The notes: generated by a model from the letters alone, not told the origin. 64,000 nucleotides of DNA from Dipteris shenzhenensis (GCA_047967505.1 CM106541.1); one strand, 5' to 3'. Counted from the stretch's first letter, positions 1 through 9,884 are shown. A program made the numbers and translations.

Positions 1-1017
1 CTAATCATAAACAATAGTTATTTGCAACATGCTGATTTCAAGGCAATGGTTGCTGAAGCAGCTCATTGTCTTTCCTCTAGCAGCCATATTCACGTTGATG
101 GTGCCTGGGATTCTTTTATTTCTAAAATGCAAGTGGTGATTAGAGCTTATGGCAAGTCTTACATGAAGACTCTGAGGGAAACCATTGCTCAGGCCAAATC
201 CACTTGTCAAGACCTCACAGAACTCAGTCATCATCGTTCGTTGTCCATGCATGAGCAAACAACACTATGCCAGGCCAAACATTGTCTTAAACAAAATGAT
301 CACAGGAAACTGGTAAAATGGGAGACTAGAGCAAGACAAAGAGCCTTTACAGATAAAGGCTGCTCTTCCAAAGAATTTTTCAAAAGTTTACATCAGAGGA
401 GGATCAAAACAGAAATTTGCAGAGTGCTTATGCCTGATGGATCATGGACTACTTCACGGGCACAGCTTGCTTCTGTTTGTGTGCATTATTTCTCTCAGCA
501 ATTTGGCTCTGCAGCTCCTCCCTCGCAACAGATTTTGCTTGCACGAAATTTACTGTTGCAACATGTTTCTCCTATCATTTCCCCTACTTTAGCTTTGGAA
601 TTGGAGGAACCCTTTACCGAGAGGGAACTGTCAAATGCGATCAAATCATGTGGCAGATGGAAATCTCCAGGATGGCATGGTTTAACAGTCGAGTTTTTTC
701 TAGAATATTGGCCTATTTTGAAGCATTCATTGCTATATATGGTGAATGCTGCGTGGCAAAATCAGAAAATGCCAGACACATGGAAGAGAGGTCTTGTTAA
801 ACTCCTTCCCAAAAAACAAATTTGTGAGTCTTTGGCAGACTGGAGACCTATCACTCTTATGCCCGTAATCTACAAAGTCACTACCAAAATGATTGTTGAT
901 CGGCTAAAGGGGTTTTTACATGATGGGTTGCATCCTACTCAATATGGCTTTGTCCCGCGTAGGCATATCACAGATAACATTGCTAATGCCTACATTGGAA
1001 TTGAATATGCCAAATAA
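1..1017 (+). pseudogene. LINE-A ORF2, RT N-terminal half (broken)
   Basis: This open frame encodes the linker between endonuclease and RT, then the first RT blocks. Visible landmarks are KSPGWHGLTVEFF, the SLADWRPITLMPVIYK block and the QYGFVPRRHITDNI block, typical of L1-clade RTs. The frame ends right after EYAK at a TAA created by a deletion junction near 1014-1020. Compared with LINE-Cb about 150 nt are missing there, including the block with AFDTVQW that carries the first catalytic aspartate of the palm. The polymerase would be inactive even if the frame were open. Confidence 0.85.
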
Positions 1018-2912
1018 TGCTTTATAGGGAAACATTTGTCTGAGTCTTGGACTCTCGAACGTTCGGTTCGACAAGAATGTCCTCTCAGTGCCTTGCTTTA
1101 TGCCATCGCTTCACATCCTTTGCTTCTTTATATGGATCACATGGTTGATACTGGACAGCTAGAGGGGCTTCAGATTTCTGGTTCACGACCCTTCATAGCG
1201 CAGGCCTATGCAGATGATTCATTCTTCATGCTAAAGAACAGTCCATCGGAGATTCGCCTCTTGATGGATACCCTTTCAGATTTTGGGTTGGCAGCTGGTC
1301 TTAAAATTAATTTTCAAAAATCAAAACTCTTGCCTCTCAAGCTTTGTGATTGGCATGCTATTCTGTGGCCAGGCCAGATTATTCAACCGGAAAATATAGT
1401 AAGACATTTGGGTTATCCTATTGGCTGGAAAATCAGTAATAAGCAACAAATGTTGTGGGTGTTCAACAAAATTCAGGACAAATTACAATATTGGAAGATT
1501 TCCACATGGCCTCTGCATGTACGGCTTCGAATTGTCCAGTCTATTGTTCTAGCTTATGTCCAGTTCTACCTTCCTCTATTACATTGGTCATCTCAAGATC
1601 TCTCATCTTTTATGTCTCAAGCCATGGAGATTTTTTGGAAAACCAAGCTCATAAAAAAGCTTTACGGTTGCTCAAAATGGACTTGCTTTGCTCACCCAGA
1701 ATGCATGGTGGTTTGAATATAATAAACATCAAATATCATGTGTTGGCAAGAAAGATCACGATGCTCAAAACATTCTTTCAACAAGAGCAGCCTTGGTCTA
1801 TTATGCTAGCAATTTTGTGTGGTCAGATGCGCACACATGCTTATGGACATTGGATAGTAGATCCATCGGAAGTAGTACTTGGAAAATTTCAAGGTAAAAT
1901 CCCTGGTTGTCCATTTTCTAATTCCTTGATTCAGGATTGGAAGCAAGTACTCTCTCACATCAAATGGTCTCCTCATCCTGCTTCTCTAGCATCATCACTC
2001 AGATTGGAGAGTATTCATTGGAGTGCTGTTTTTTCCTCTCCCCTTGCTGTTCAACAACCCATCAGAGCTTACAATCTTATGAAAATGGGTATCCGGTTCA
2101 TTGATGACGTTGTAGATATGCAAGGAAATATTCTCCTTTTTCCAGCAGCATGTAGACAATACAACCTGGCAATGCATCATAGACCTATTTGGAAAGCTAT
2201 TGCTGATCTCCTACTCCCTCTGGTTCCGATTCCGACATTAAATGGCTGTGACAGGCTTCAAGATTGGCACCTTCAGTCTTCAAGTCCAAGCATTTCTTCT
2301 AAGCCTTTGCAGTCATTGACATCTATACAGGCTTATAGATTAATATTACCTCCTCCTTGGATTGCCCATCATGCTAATTCTTTATGGCATCTGAACAAAT
2401 CATTAGCCTGGTGGAAAGGAAGATTGCAAATGATATGGAAGTTGAAAATGCCATTGAAGCAAAGACTATTCCTATGGAGATGTATTGTTGGTATTCTCCC
2501 AGTGGGAGTGAAATTGGCTAAACGACGAATAGCTTCACCTCTCTGTCCAAGATGTCACCTTGCATCGAAGAGTATTCCGCATTTATTGCGGTTTTGTTCA
2601 TATTCCAGAGACCTTCTAGATAGAATCTCCTATTTTTTATCTCTCAGATTTCCAGCACACAGGTTCTACAGGTTTTTCTGGATGTATGGCAAACTATCAG
2701 CTTCTTTGTCACAGTATTCTCTCTTCTTCCACTGGATCAGATACTGGGCCTTATGGACCCTCTGGCTGCAGCGCATCCAAGCATATCTGAATTCTCCTCT
2801 TCAGCATCCTTATGAGTTTTTCAGAGCCTCATTAAGGCAGTCTTTATATGATGCCTTACATGAGGAAGATTTGGATGTTTCTTGTATTCAACTTTTTTTT
2901 TACTGTTTCTGA
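1018..2912 (+). pseudogene. LINE-A ORF2, RT C-terminal half and zinc region (broken)
   Basis: The frame resumes with SESWTLERSVRQECPLS (normally RQGCPLS) and the catalytic block AQAYADDSFF (YADD, about 1207-1224). Near 1649 one nucleotide is missing relative to LINE-Cb (CTCATAAAA against CTTCATAAAA), so the rest is read in another frame up to the stop at 2910-2912. The C-terminal part contains a Cys/His cluster (CPRCHLASKSIPHLLRFC) typical of the zf-RVT region of plant LINEs. Codon-level similarity to LINE-Cb continues to the stop. The product cannot be translated whole. Confidence 0.85.
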
Positions 2913-2990
2913 TGGATAGGGCTGTAGCTCTATTTTGAGCACGGCCTAGATGTAAATGAATGTTTTATAATATAAGTATCTTGGTTTTAC

Positions 2991-3050
2991 AAAAAAAAAA
3001 AAAAGTGTGTGTGTGTGGTGAGAAGTGTGTGAGAGAGAGCGTGGAGAAGC
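2991..3050 (+). repeat. Poly(A)-(GT)n-(GA)n LINE junction
   Basis: A14 is followed directly by a GT run (3005-3018), then GTGTGTGAGAGAGAG. It marks the end of LINE-A and the start of the LINE-B 5' region. The same composite junction recurs at 29618, 59405, 63381 and 63645. Confidence 0.8.
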
Positions 3051-3155
3051 CTTGCAGAACAGCTCTAGAGGCTCCCGCACCAGCCCGTGAGCTTCAGCTC
3101 CTTGTTGCGCTGCATCAACGCCCAAAAATCGGTCTTTTGGAGCAGTCATCAGCCG

Positions 3156-3211
3156 CCGTACAGCCCGTCAGACCTCCGTACAGATTCCGTACAGCTGTAT
3201 GGCCTGTACGG
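3156..3211 (+). promoter_or_regulatory. CCGTACAG motif cluster in LINE-B 5' region
   Basis: CCGTACAG occurs at 3156-3163, 3176-3183 and 3187-3194, with one inverted copy (CTGTACGG) at 3204-3211. It lies upstream of the ORF1 ATG at 3612. The same octamer is dense in the 5' region of LINE-Ca and in a patch near 51480-51540. Its position suggests internal-promoter sites, which is inference. Confidence 0.4.
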
Positions 3212-3611
3212 ACAACTCCGCCTGCTGCAGTTTGCTGCTCCCACTTCATCTCCGGTTCCTGGATCGTTTTCCACGCAGGGTTTTGCCTCCGGACTACATC
3301 TACGCACTGATCTTGAAGGCCTTCGCTCCCGTTTCTCTCCTCTTGAGTCTTTGGGTCTGTTGCACCTTTCCCATCGCCAAAATCTTCCCTTTTCCTCTAA
3401 AATATAGTTCATCTGGGGTTTTTTACTGGTTTTTTCTCTCTTTTTCCTCTACAAAATTGTTTTTTATCCTCTCTCGACCTCTACATCCCTCTTTACATAC
3501 TCTTTTTCTCTTCTCTGTGGGCTTCCTGTGGGCTTTTTTTGGGACTGGTTTTTTTTCCTCCACTACCACTTTACAGGTACCTCCTTTCTGAGTTCCATTT
3601 TTTACAAAGCT

Positions 3612-4201
3612 ATGGCTGAATATTCCTATGAAAAAACTTTTCAAAAGGAACGTTCGGTTCACTGCAAGAAGCAAAAGCAGGCTGAGGGTCAGCATGACCC
3701 GGTACATGATACTCTTGAGGCCCAACTGGTCTATGATGTCATGCATGAAGGATTTGCAGACACAAGGGAAGAGTGGAAAGACTCGGTTCCATCAGTTGGC
3801 CTCATGGTGGAAGTAGATGAAATTCTGGATCCAGTCAGAGAATATGCTAAAAATGCAGTCATTTTATTTTTTCTAGGCCGGATGCCACCTGCTGCAGAGA
3901 TAGGCAACTGGTTGACTCGCACACTGGCTGGCTCGTTTGTTCGCAAAGTGCACTATGCAGCCAGGGGTTTTTTTGAGGTTATTATGGTGGATGAGATACA
4001 CAGACAAATGCTTTTGGAACATTCGCCCCTCTTTTTTGGGCAGCAAATGGTGCATGTATTGCCATGGTCTCCCACAAGGAATTATTAGGCTTTAATCCGA
4101 CATAGATGCCCAGTCTGGGTTGAAGTTATAGACTTCCTACAATGCATGGCCTCACTCTTGCCTAAAATTGCAGCATCTTTAGGCAAAGTGGTCTGCCCAC
4201 C
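3612..4201 (+). pseudogene. LINE-B ORF1, DUF4283-like N-terminal part (nonsense, then split)
   Basis: The ATG at 3612 opens a frame beginning MAEYSYEKTF. Residues about 45-155 look like a DUF4283-type RNA-binding domain of plant LINE ORF1: a VMHEGF helix, GRMPPAAEIGNW, then VKKVHYAARGFF-like and LLEHSPLFFGQQMVHVLPW blocks. An in-frame TAG at 4086-4088 falls where LINE-Ca has CAG (Gln). The frame then continues to 4201, where the gypsy element is inserted; the C-terminal part resumes at 20049. ORF1 proteins of this type coat LINE RNA and act as chaperones. This copy is inactive. Confidence 0.8.
4197..4201. repeat. Target site duplication CCACC, left copy
   Basis: Five bases directly before TGTTACC of the 5' LTR. 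The identical CCACC follows the 3' LTR at 20044-20048. Five bp is the usual size for Ty3/gypsy integrase. The empty site can be read from LINE-Ca near 58529-58540, which shows the uninterrupted ORF1. Confidence 0.9.
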
Positions 4202-4236
4202 TGTTACCTTATCACACGACCACCTGTCGACAGGCG

Positions 4237-4363
4237 TTGACCACATGACGACATCTGTTGACCACATGTTGACCATGTGTCAACACAAGTTAGCCACGCG
4301 ATCACACGGGTTCATCCAGGAGTACTGTCCGAGGCTGTTAACCACAGGTCGACACAGGTCAAC
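4237..4363 (+). promoter_or_regulatory. Cluster of TTGAC (W-box-like) cores in the LTR
   Basis: TTGACC is at 4237-4242, 4258-4263 and 4269-4274. Inverted cores are at 4279-4283 (GTCAA) and 4358-4363 (GGTCAA). A 12-bp palindrome CCTGTCGACAGG is at 4223-4234. TTGACC/T is the core bound by WRKY factors in plants. Whether these act as enhancer sites here is inference. The cores persist in the 3' LTR. Confidence 0.35.
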
Positions 4364-4442
4364 CAGGAGTACCGTGTCCAAAGTGATCTCATCAAGAGCT
4401 GCGCACATGGAGAGTGAGCTTAGCACATGGAGCAGTCAGGAG

Positions 4443-4453
4443 TATTTATATTA
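4443..4453 (+). promoter_or_regulatory. Candidate TATA box in Gypsy-1 LTR
   Basis: TATTTATATTA lies about 240 bp into the LTR and is identical in the 3' LTR. It is the best AT-rich TATA-like element in the first half of the LTR. The transcription start is not known. Confidence 0.3.
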
Positions 4454-4484
4454 CACAGTGGTTCAATGATACAGTGGTGCAGTA

Positions 4485-4661
4485 GTGCGGTGAACTAGCT
4501 CACCTGCACATGGAGAATTTATACCATTGGGTTGGCAAGTAAGGGAGTCAGAAAGTCGCCGAAGCCATCAGAGGTGCGGTGAACCAGCTCACCTGCACAT
4601 GGAGAATTTATACCATCCGGCTGGCAAGTCAGGGAGTCAGGAGGTCGCCGAAGCCATCAAG
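4485..4661 (+). repeat. 89-bp tandem duplication inside the LTR
   Basis: The segment starting GTGCGGTGAACTAGCTCACC (4485) repeats from 4574 with a few substitutions, giving two adjacent units of about 89 bp. Both units are also present in the 3' LTR, so the duplication predates this insertion. Confidence 0.8.
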
Positions 4662-5304
4662 AGAGCCAGCGGCGCAACGGCTATCCCCAACAGCTAAGGC
4701 GATAAGAGGATGACCAATGGGAAGAAAGGGGGGAGATTCTCAGCGAAGAAGGGACCCTCCAAGGCGGGGGATGAAGATGAAGGAGAAGGGAGAGAGAAAG
4801 GGGGGCATTCGGCATTCGGCACGGGAGCGAAAGGGAGGAGAGTGAGGAGAGATAGAGGCTAGAGCTACGAGCTCGCCAAGGAGCGAATGTGAGAGACTTG
4901 TGTATACCCTTTGTCTACTATGGGGATAGACCTGTGTATTCTGGTGATTTGCGGCTTGTGTATTCTTGTGACTTGCGACTTGTGACCTGGGGACACGTCC
5001 AGTGATATGTACATTGGCCAATTCGGTCACTTTCTCATCTCTTGTCTCTTCCGGATATGGGGATTGTTCACCAGTGTAGGATTTTCTTATTTTGCTTATG
5101 TTGTGGAGTTCACCGGTGATTGTCACTTAGCATAGTGTCGTCGTTCACTGCAGTATAGCATACGACACTCGCACACTATTGCACGGTGTGCTCTGCACGA
5201 TCCATTGCATTAGAGCATTGCACAACTCATGCTTCTCACACCAGTGGCCTTTGGCCTCCGGTAACACCTCCGGAAGGATAGGAACCCCTCCCCTCAAACA
5301 GTTT

Positions 5305-5322
5305 ATGGCGATCACGGTGGGA
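5305..5322 (+). other. Candidate primer binding site of Gypsy-1
   Basis: TGGCGATCACGGTGGGAC starts four bases after the 5' LTR. It begins TGG, as expected for pairing with a tRNA 3' CCA end. It is not the iMet site and the tRNA could not be named. Confidence 0.4.
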
Positions 5323-5382
5323 CACTGCTGGTATTGAGTAGCACGAGAGAAGTCGTGATCTAGGGTCCTAGAGAGAGGTCTT

Positions 5383-8376
5383 ATGCCGAGTAGTTCTGAA
5401 ACCTTTGAAGGAGCTAGTGAGAGAACTAGGAGGTACTTGAGGAGAGTGGAGAAAAGACTTCCGGCAGACCAAACTAGGTACAAGAAGCATTACGTGCGAC
5501 GTAAGTTTGCGAAGCCCTCAACTCGAGCACAAAGTGAACCCACTGGAGCAGTAGCCAGAGCAAGTAACTTCATCGACACTCTCATTGACTTGGATCAACA
5601 GGGACCCTGGTGGTCAGATCCGGACTCCGGAGAAGAAGAAGTGCAAAGCGGAGAACAGGTGAAAGAAGAGGGTACTAAGGACGAGGGCTCCTCAGGAACT
5701 CATCAAGGTCATGGAAGCCCCTCTTCTCTTCCTGCAACGATGTCTTCATCAACCACCTCTTCTACCGGAGTGGTGACTCCATCTGCTCCTGCCTCAACCT
5801 CTTGTGGACAAGCTGCGACCTCCAGGCTCCTAGCTAATCCTTCTTCTACATCTATTCCATTGGGGGGTACTTTTGCTCCGGCCATGCCTTTACCTGCCAC
5901 GATGGTTTCATCTCCCTTTCCATCCACACCGGTGTTGCCTTTTCCACCACCTCCTTCCTTCCCTTCTGCCTACTCATCCATGACTTCAGCTCCGTCCCTC
6001 TCTTTCCCAAATGCTCTCCCATCCTCTTTCACCCCCACATCTTCCATGTTCTCACCCTTTCCCTCTGCAATACCGAGACCCCCCACTTATGCGCTACCAT
6101 CTGGGTACACTCCCTCTATGACTACATCAGTAGTGACTTCCCCATTGTGGTCCTCCACAGGAGGAGTTGTCGGGGTGGTCTCCTCCTTGGGAACACCAAC
6201 ACTCATTACAGCCCCATCGGGACTCCCTACAACTCTTGCATCTTCTCCAACCTCTCGGGTGGGGATGGCCGTTCTCAGTCCCTCAGACAGGGCTAGACTT
6301 CTTGAGCTACTCAACAAGGTCCACGTGAAGACTCAAAAGTTCAAAGGCCACCTCCATGAGGATGCGGAAGCTCATGTGAGGAAGTTCCTCACAGCATGTA
6401 AAGCTAAAGGTGTGGAGAATGAGCATGCGTTCCTTCACATCTTTCCTTCGTCATTGGAGGATGCAGCGGATGTATGGTACAGTCAATTTCCTCCGGACCA
6501 CTTCCAGACGTGGACAGACCTAAGGGAGGAATTCTTACGCACTTTCAAGTTGGAAACATTCGAACACATGATTGTCCAAGAGTTGTCCACTGACACCATG
6601 AAGCCTGGAGAAAGCATCTCTGAGATGTACACAAGGATGAGGGTCTTGGCGGCAAAGATGTCTGTGCCACCTAATGATGCTGTTATGAAGGGATGGTTTT
6701 TGAAAGCATTACCCCCTTCCATTGCTATAAGGTTGGTGGATAAACTCCCTGAACATGCCTCACTTCAAGACTTCCTAAAAGAAGCTGTCAAGATGGAACG
6801 GTCACAGTTAAGCTTTGCCTCATCAACGAATACGACCACCCAACTCCCAAGAGAGGAGGGATCATCCGCATGGCAGCAACTCAAGAAGGAGTTAGAAGAA
6901 ATTAAAGAAGGCCTGAAAGATAGAATAAAGGTGGATGGCCAATCGTCCTTTGAGGCCCAAATTCGAAGTGGCCTTTGGTGCACCGAATGCAAGGGTTCTA
7001 ACCATGGTTACTGGGAGTGCCCCTCCAAGCGAAAGGTACCTACTTCTACCTCATTTTGTACATTTTGTGAGATCCATGGACATGATGCCTCTGAGTGTAG
7101 GTACCTTAAAGGATTAAGGAAGCTTCTTTCAGAGTATACCTCGGGGGAACCTCTGGTTGCTGCAGTCAACAGAACGGTACCCATAACTTCTCGTCCAGCA
7201 GAAGTATCTCCTGCTCCCCCTCTTGCACGAGCATCTGAGCCACCTCCTCCTCCTGTTATGCCACCTCCATTGCTTCCGACTCCCCCTTTGCTCCAAGCTC
7301 CTGCCCCCAATTCAATTGGTTCCCCTTATTTCTATCCTCAGCCATACTATGCCCCGTACCAACCACCTATGTCAAGAGGTGGCTATGGACCCTCTTATCA
7401 ACGCGGTCGAAGGGGTGGTTTCAGAGGTGGACGCGGAGGTGCAGGCAGGGGTACAAACTTTAGAAGACCCATCATGTGTTACAGATGTGGCGAGTACGGC
7501 CACTACCAAGATGATTGTACACAGCCGTTCGGGGGACCCTCTTGTACACAGTGCAACACAAATGACCACTACACCAGAGATTGTCCCAATAGAAGAGTGG
7601 AACCCGCATCCCAAGTGAATATGGTTGATGTAGTAGTGGCGGGGGAGGGCAACAATCCCCATTTGATTGGCGCAGTGTTGGGCGCTGTGACACGGTCACG
7701 TACAAAAGGTGACAAATGTAAGGGTGACTCAGAGTCAGCACCGGAGACCTCAGCACCAATGAGTTCGACAAGTGTTCCCCCACCGAGGTCATTCTCCTCC
7801 TCCAAGGTACACAGTACGTCCAGGAATAGACCACCCATGCTGGCTTCTGATAGTGATTCAGAAACAAACTCGAAGGGCCCACAACCATTAAGGTCAACCA
7901 CTAACTCTGGGAGTGCCTCATCCTCGGGGGATCACTCTATGCCTTTGAGGTATCAGGAGGTAGTAAAGGGTGTCACGAGAGATCTTCAAACAAGTTCTGA
8001 AGATGAAGGTAGCACACCTCAGCTTCCATCCCGCAAGTCCAGAACTGTGAGGTTTGCAACAGAAGTGACAACCCTCGGACAGTACCGGGATAAGGAGGAA
8101 CGAGTAGATCCTCCCACTTTGTCCTCAACAGCACTCAACAGAGAAGAGGCTATGGGGACAAGATCTAGTTCTGCCCAGGAAAAAGGGAAAGGAGTAATGG
8201 AAGAGAAACCACTGGAAACAATGACTCACAGTTCAGACCTACATCCACATCCTCGTGTAAGCTTCGACCCTCGGCCAAAGGCTAGGAGGATGAAGTTGCA
8301 AAAGGCTAATGCTAGTGTCCACCACTACTCCTTGTTTGAAGATCTTATGAGTTTCAAACCCAACCTCACTCTATGA
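5383..8376 (+). CDS. gag: Gypsy-1 Gag polyprotein with four CCHC knuckles
   Basis: A 997-residue open frame starting MPSSSETFEG, the first ATG with a long frame after the LTR. Residues about 120-300 are Ser/Thr/Pro-rich low complexity. Residues about 310-480 are a retrotransposon Gag capsid-type domain (AHVRKFLTACKAKG, DAADVWYSQFPPDHF, SISEMYTRMRVLAAKM). Four CCHC knuckles follow, near residues 533, 559, 699 and 721, each CX2CX4HX4C. An RGG-rich stretch (about 663-690) precedes the third. Gag forms particles and binds genomic RNA. The TGA at 8374-8376 is in the same frame as the following protease region. This is the only long undamaged frame of the core. Confidence 0.85.
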   Translation: MPSSSETFEGASERTRRYLRRVEKRLPADQTRYKKHYVRRKFAKPSTRAQSEPTGAVARASNFIDTLIDLDQQGPWWSDPDSGEEEVQSGEQVKEEGTKDEGSSGTHQGHGSPSSLPATMSSSTTSSTGVVTPSAPASTSCGQAATSRLLANPSSTSIPLGGTFAPAMPLPATMVSSPFPSTPVLPFPPPPSFPSAYSSMTSAPSLSFPNALPSSFTPTSSMFSPFPSAIPRPPTYALPSGYTPSMTTSVVTSPLWSSTGGVVGVVSSLGTPTLITAPSGLPTTLASSPTSRVGMAVLSPSDRARLLELLNKVHVKTQKFKGHLHEDAEAHVRKFLTACKAKGVENEHAFLHIFPSSLEDAADVWYSQFPPDHFQTWTDLREEFLRTFKLETFEHMIVQELSTDTMKPGESISEMYTRMRVLAAKMSVPPNDAVMKGWFLKALPPSIAIRLVDKLPEHASLQDFLKEAVKMERSQLSFASSTNTTTQLPREEGSSAWQQLKKELEEIKEGLKDRIKVDGQSSFEAQIRSGLWCTECKGSNHGYWECPSKRKVPTSTSFCTFCEIHGHDASECRYLKGLRKLLSEYTSGEPLVAAVNRTVPITSRPAEVSPAPPLARASEPPPPPVMPPPLLPTPPLLQAPAPNSIGSPYFYPQPYYAPYQPPMSRGGYGPSYQRGRRGGFRGGRGGAGRGTNFRRPIMCYRCGEYGHYQDDCTQPFGGPSCTQCNTNDHYTRDCPNRRVEPASQVNMVDVVVAGEGNNPHLIGAVLGAVTRSRTKGDKCKGDSESAPETSAPMSSTSVPPPRSFSSSKVHSTSRNRPPMLASDSDSETNSKGPQPLRSTTNSGSASSSGDHSMPLRYQEVVKGVTRDLQTSSEDEGSTPQLPSRKSRTVRFATEVTTLGQYRDKEERVDPPTLSSTALNREEAMGTRSSSAQEKGKGVMEEKPLETMTHSSDLHPHPRVSFDPRPKARRMKLQKANASVHHYSLFEDLMSFKPNLTL

Positions 8377-8388
8377 CAACTTTGCCTA

Positions 8389-9884
8389 TTGTCCCCCCAA
8401 ATCAAGCATCAGACTATTACATTTCTGAATCGCCTCCCAGGAGGTCGACACAAGGGATCTACTCCGAGTGGGCCACCACCAGAGACATTACCGGCTCAGC
8501 ATGGGTCTACACCGGACCACTTCTCTGCCTACGCTGCCCTCACTTGTGAACAAAGTCCCAAGCTCACCGTGGAGATCCATGGAGTGGAGCTGAAGGACGT
8601 CTTCCTCGATGGTGGGGCAGCTATGGTGGGGCAGCTGTGAACATTATGCCAAAAGGTACACTCCAAAAACTAGGGTTGAAGTTGACAAGTGATGTTCACT
8701 TTCAGGTACGCATGGCTGATCAACGCAGAGTAAAACCAATGGGTGCAGTCAAAGGTGTTCACATGAAGATTGGCGGAGTAACTTTTCTCTCCAATTTTGT
8801 TGTCCTTGATATGACCGAAAATGAACAAACTTACCCTCTACTTCTTGGTCGGCCATGGTTGCGGTCTTCAAAAGCCATTCAGGATTGGTCAACTGATGAA
8901 GTTCGATTGCCCCTGGGATCGACATCCCTCGAAATAGATATGGTCACAGGGCAAGCAAGGCACATACCAATAGAACTAGGAGAGGAGGATTTTGAAGAAC
9001 AAGCCGGAGTCGAAGAGGAGCATTGGGCCTGTGGGGACTGGCCCAGGGGTGGTGACCAAGGTATCAATGAGGAGACAACCCTAGAAGGATTTGAAAGTTT
9101 GACCTACTTGTTGGATCGGGCTGATCAAGAAGACGAGGAGGCTGTCATTTTGGATTGGATGGGAGCCCTAGGCTCATTAGCGGTCAACATGGTGGAACTA
9201 TGCCAACAAGAAGATCAAGAAGAACACCTACTTGCAGTATCAGAAATCCACCCAGAACGACAGGGTCTGGCTGAACTAGTTTACGAAAGGATGCCCTTTG
9301 GACTTTGCAATAGTCCACACATGTATAAGAGAATGGCCACTAGGGGTACTACAGTGGACACCACACATCGTACTGAGGACAATGATGGTACTGTAGTAAA
9401 CATTGAGGATCGTCCAGTGGCCGACATGGAGGACATTGGTCAAAATGATGCTAACAATACTATAGGATACAATGAAGGATCTACTAGGGACGAGGCTAGT
9501 AGGGCACAACCCACCAATGGTACTTCAGAGTACAATCATGGTATTACAGTGCACAACCATGGTACTACGGTGTACAACCATGGTGCTGCTAAGTGCAATG
9601 ATGGTGATAGAGAAAACAGGAACACTAATGAAGACGAGACTGATGATGATAGTGATTTAGACAAAAGTGACATAGACATTGCTGAACTTGAGGAGAATCA
9701 CCACCAACAGCTTAAGGTCTTGGGCGGCGGACCCAGGGTGCATACCGGATACAGAGATGAGGACATGGCCGATCTCACTTTGCTTGACCTTTTCTTATCA
9801 GAAGCCGACCACCCCTCAATTCAAGACCGTCCGGAAACCACTTATGAGGTGGAAGGCTTACCTTACCGGGGCATGCTGAAATAG
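8389..9884 (+). pseudogene. Gypsy-1 protease region (frameshifted by a 14-bp duplication)
   Basis: The retropepsin-like motif FLDGGAA is reached at about 8602-8622, after the typical lead-in LTVEIHGVELKDV. The unit ATGGTGGGGCAGCT is present twice in tandem (8609-8622 and 8623-8636). The extra 14 bp shifts the frame and gives a TGA at 8638-8640. The downstream sequence from 8637 carries the rest of the protease fold (LLLGRPWL) plus an acidic linker. That linker holds NHGTTVY-type repeats (about 9520-9590). An in-frame TAG at 9882-9884 separates it from RT. Subtracting 14 bp returns gag, protease and RT to one frame. DGG in place of DSG or DTG is common in plant gypsy proteases. Confidence 0.8.

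Larger units (their letters stand above)
1..3004 (+). mobile_element. LINE-A: L1-type non-LTR retrotransposon, 3' part
   Basis: The element is cut by the window start and ends in an A14 run at 2991-3004 after a short 3' UTR. It carries the ORF2 linker, reverse transcriptase and C-terminal zinc region. Positions 1-1016 closely match LINE-B (21500-21752 and 26745-27500). Positions 1020-2990 closely match LINE-Cb (61404-63380) and are clearly different from LINE-B there, so the copy is a mosaic of two subfamilies. It is dead: the RT core is deleted and there is a 1-nt frameshift near 1649. Family assignment rests on the visible RT motifs and on similarity to the more complete copies in this window. 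Confidence 0.9.
3040..4201 (+). mobile_element. LINE-B segment 1 (5' region and ORF1 N-terminus)
   Basis: This is the first of three pieces of one L1-type LINE. The others are 20049-21752 and 26745-29628. The pieces read in one orientation and join at target duplications of the inserted elements (CCACC and CAAAC), so they were contiguous before two later insertions. The own sequence totals about 5.75 kb, a normal length for a plant L1. The exact 5' end is not defined; it follows the GT/GA run after LINE-A. Confidence 0.85.
4202..5300 (+). repeat. Gypsy-1 5' LTR
   Basis: Begins TGTTACC and ends CTCAAACA, so it has TG...CA ends. It is 1,099 bp and matches 18935-20043 over its whole length. The 3' LTR has a 10-bp extra segment (in TGCACTCGTACGTCG) and about 14 substitutions. 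It drives and terminates element transcription. Confidence 0.93.

Noticed and set aside
8879-9067. Minus-strand frames within gypsy gag-pol
   Set aside because: Shadows of the + strand coding region without own motifs.
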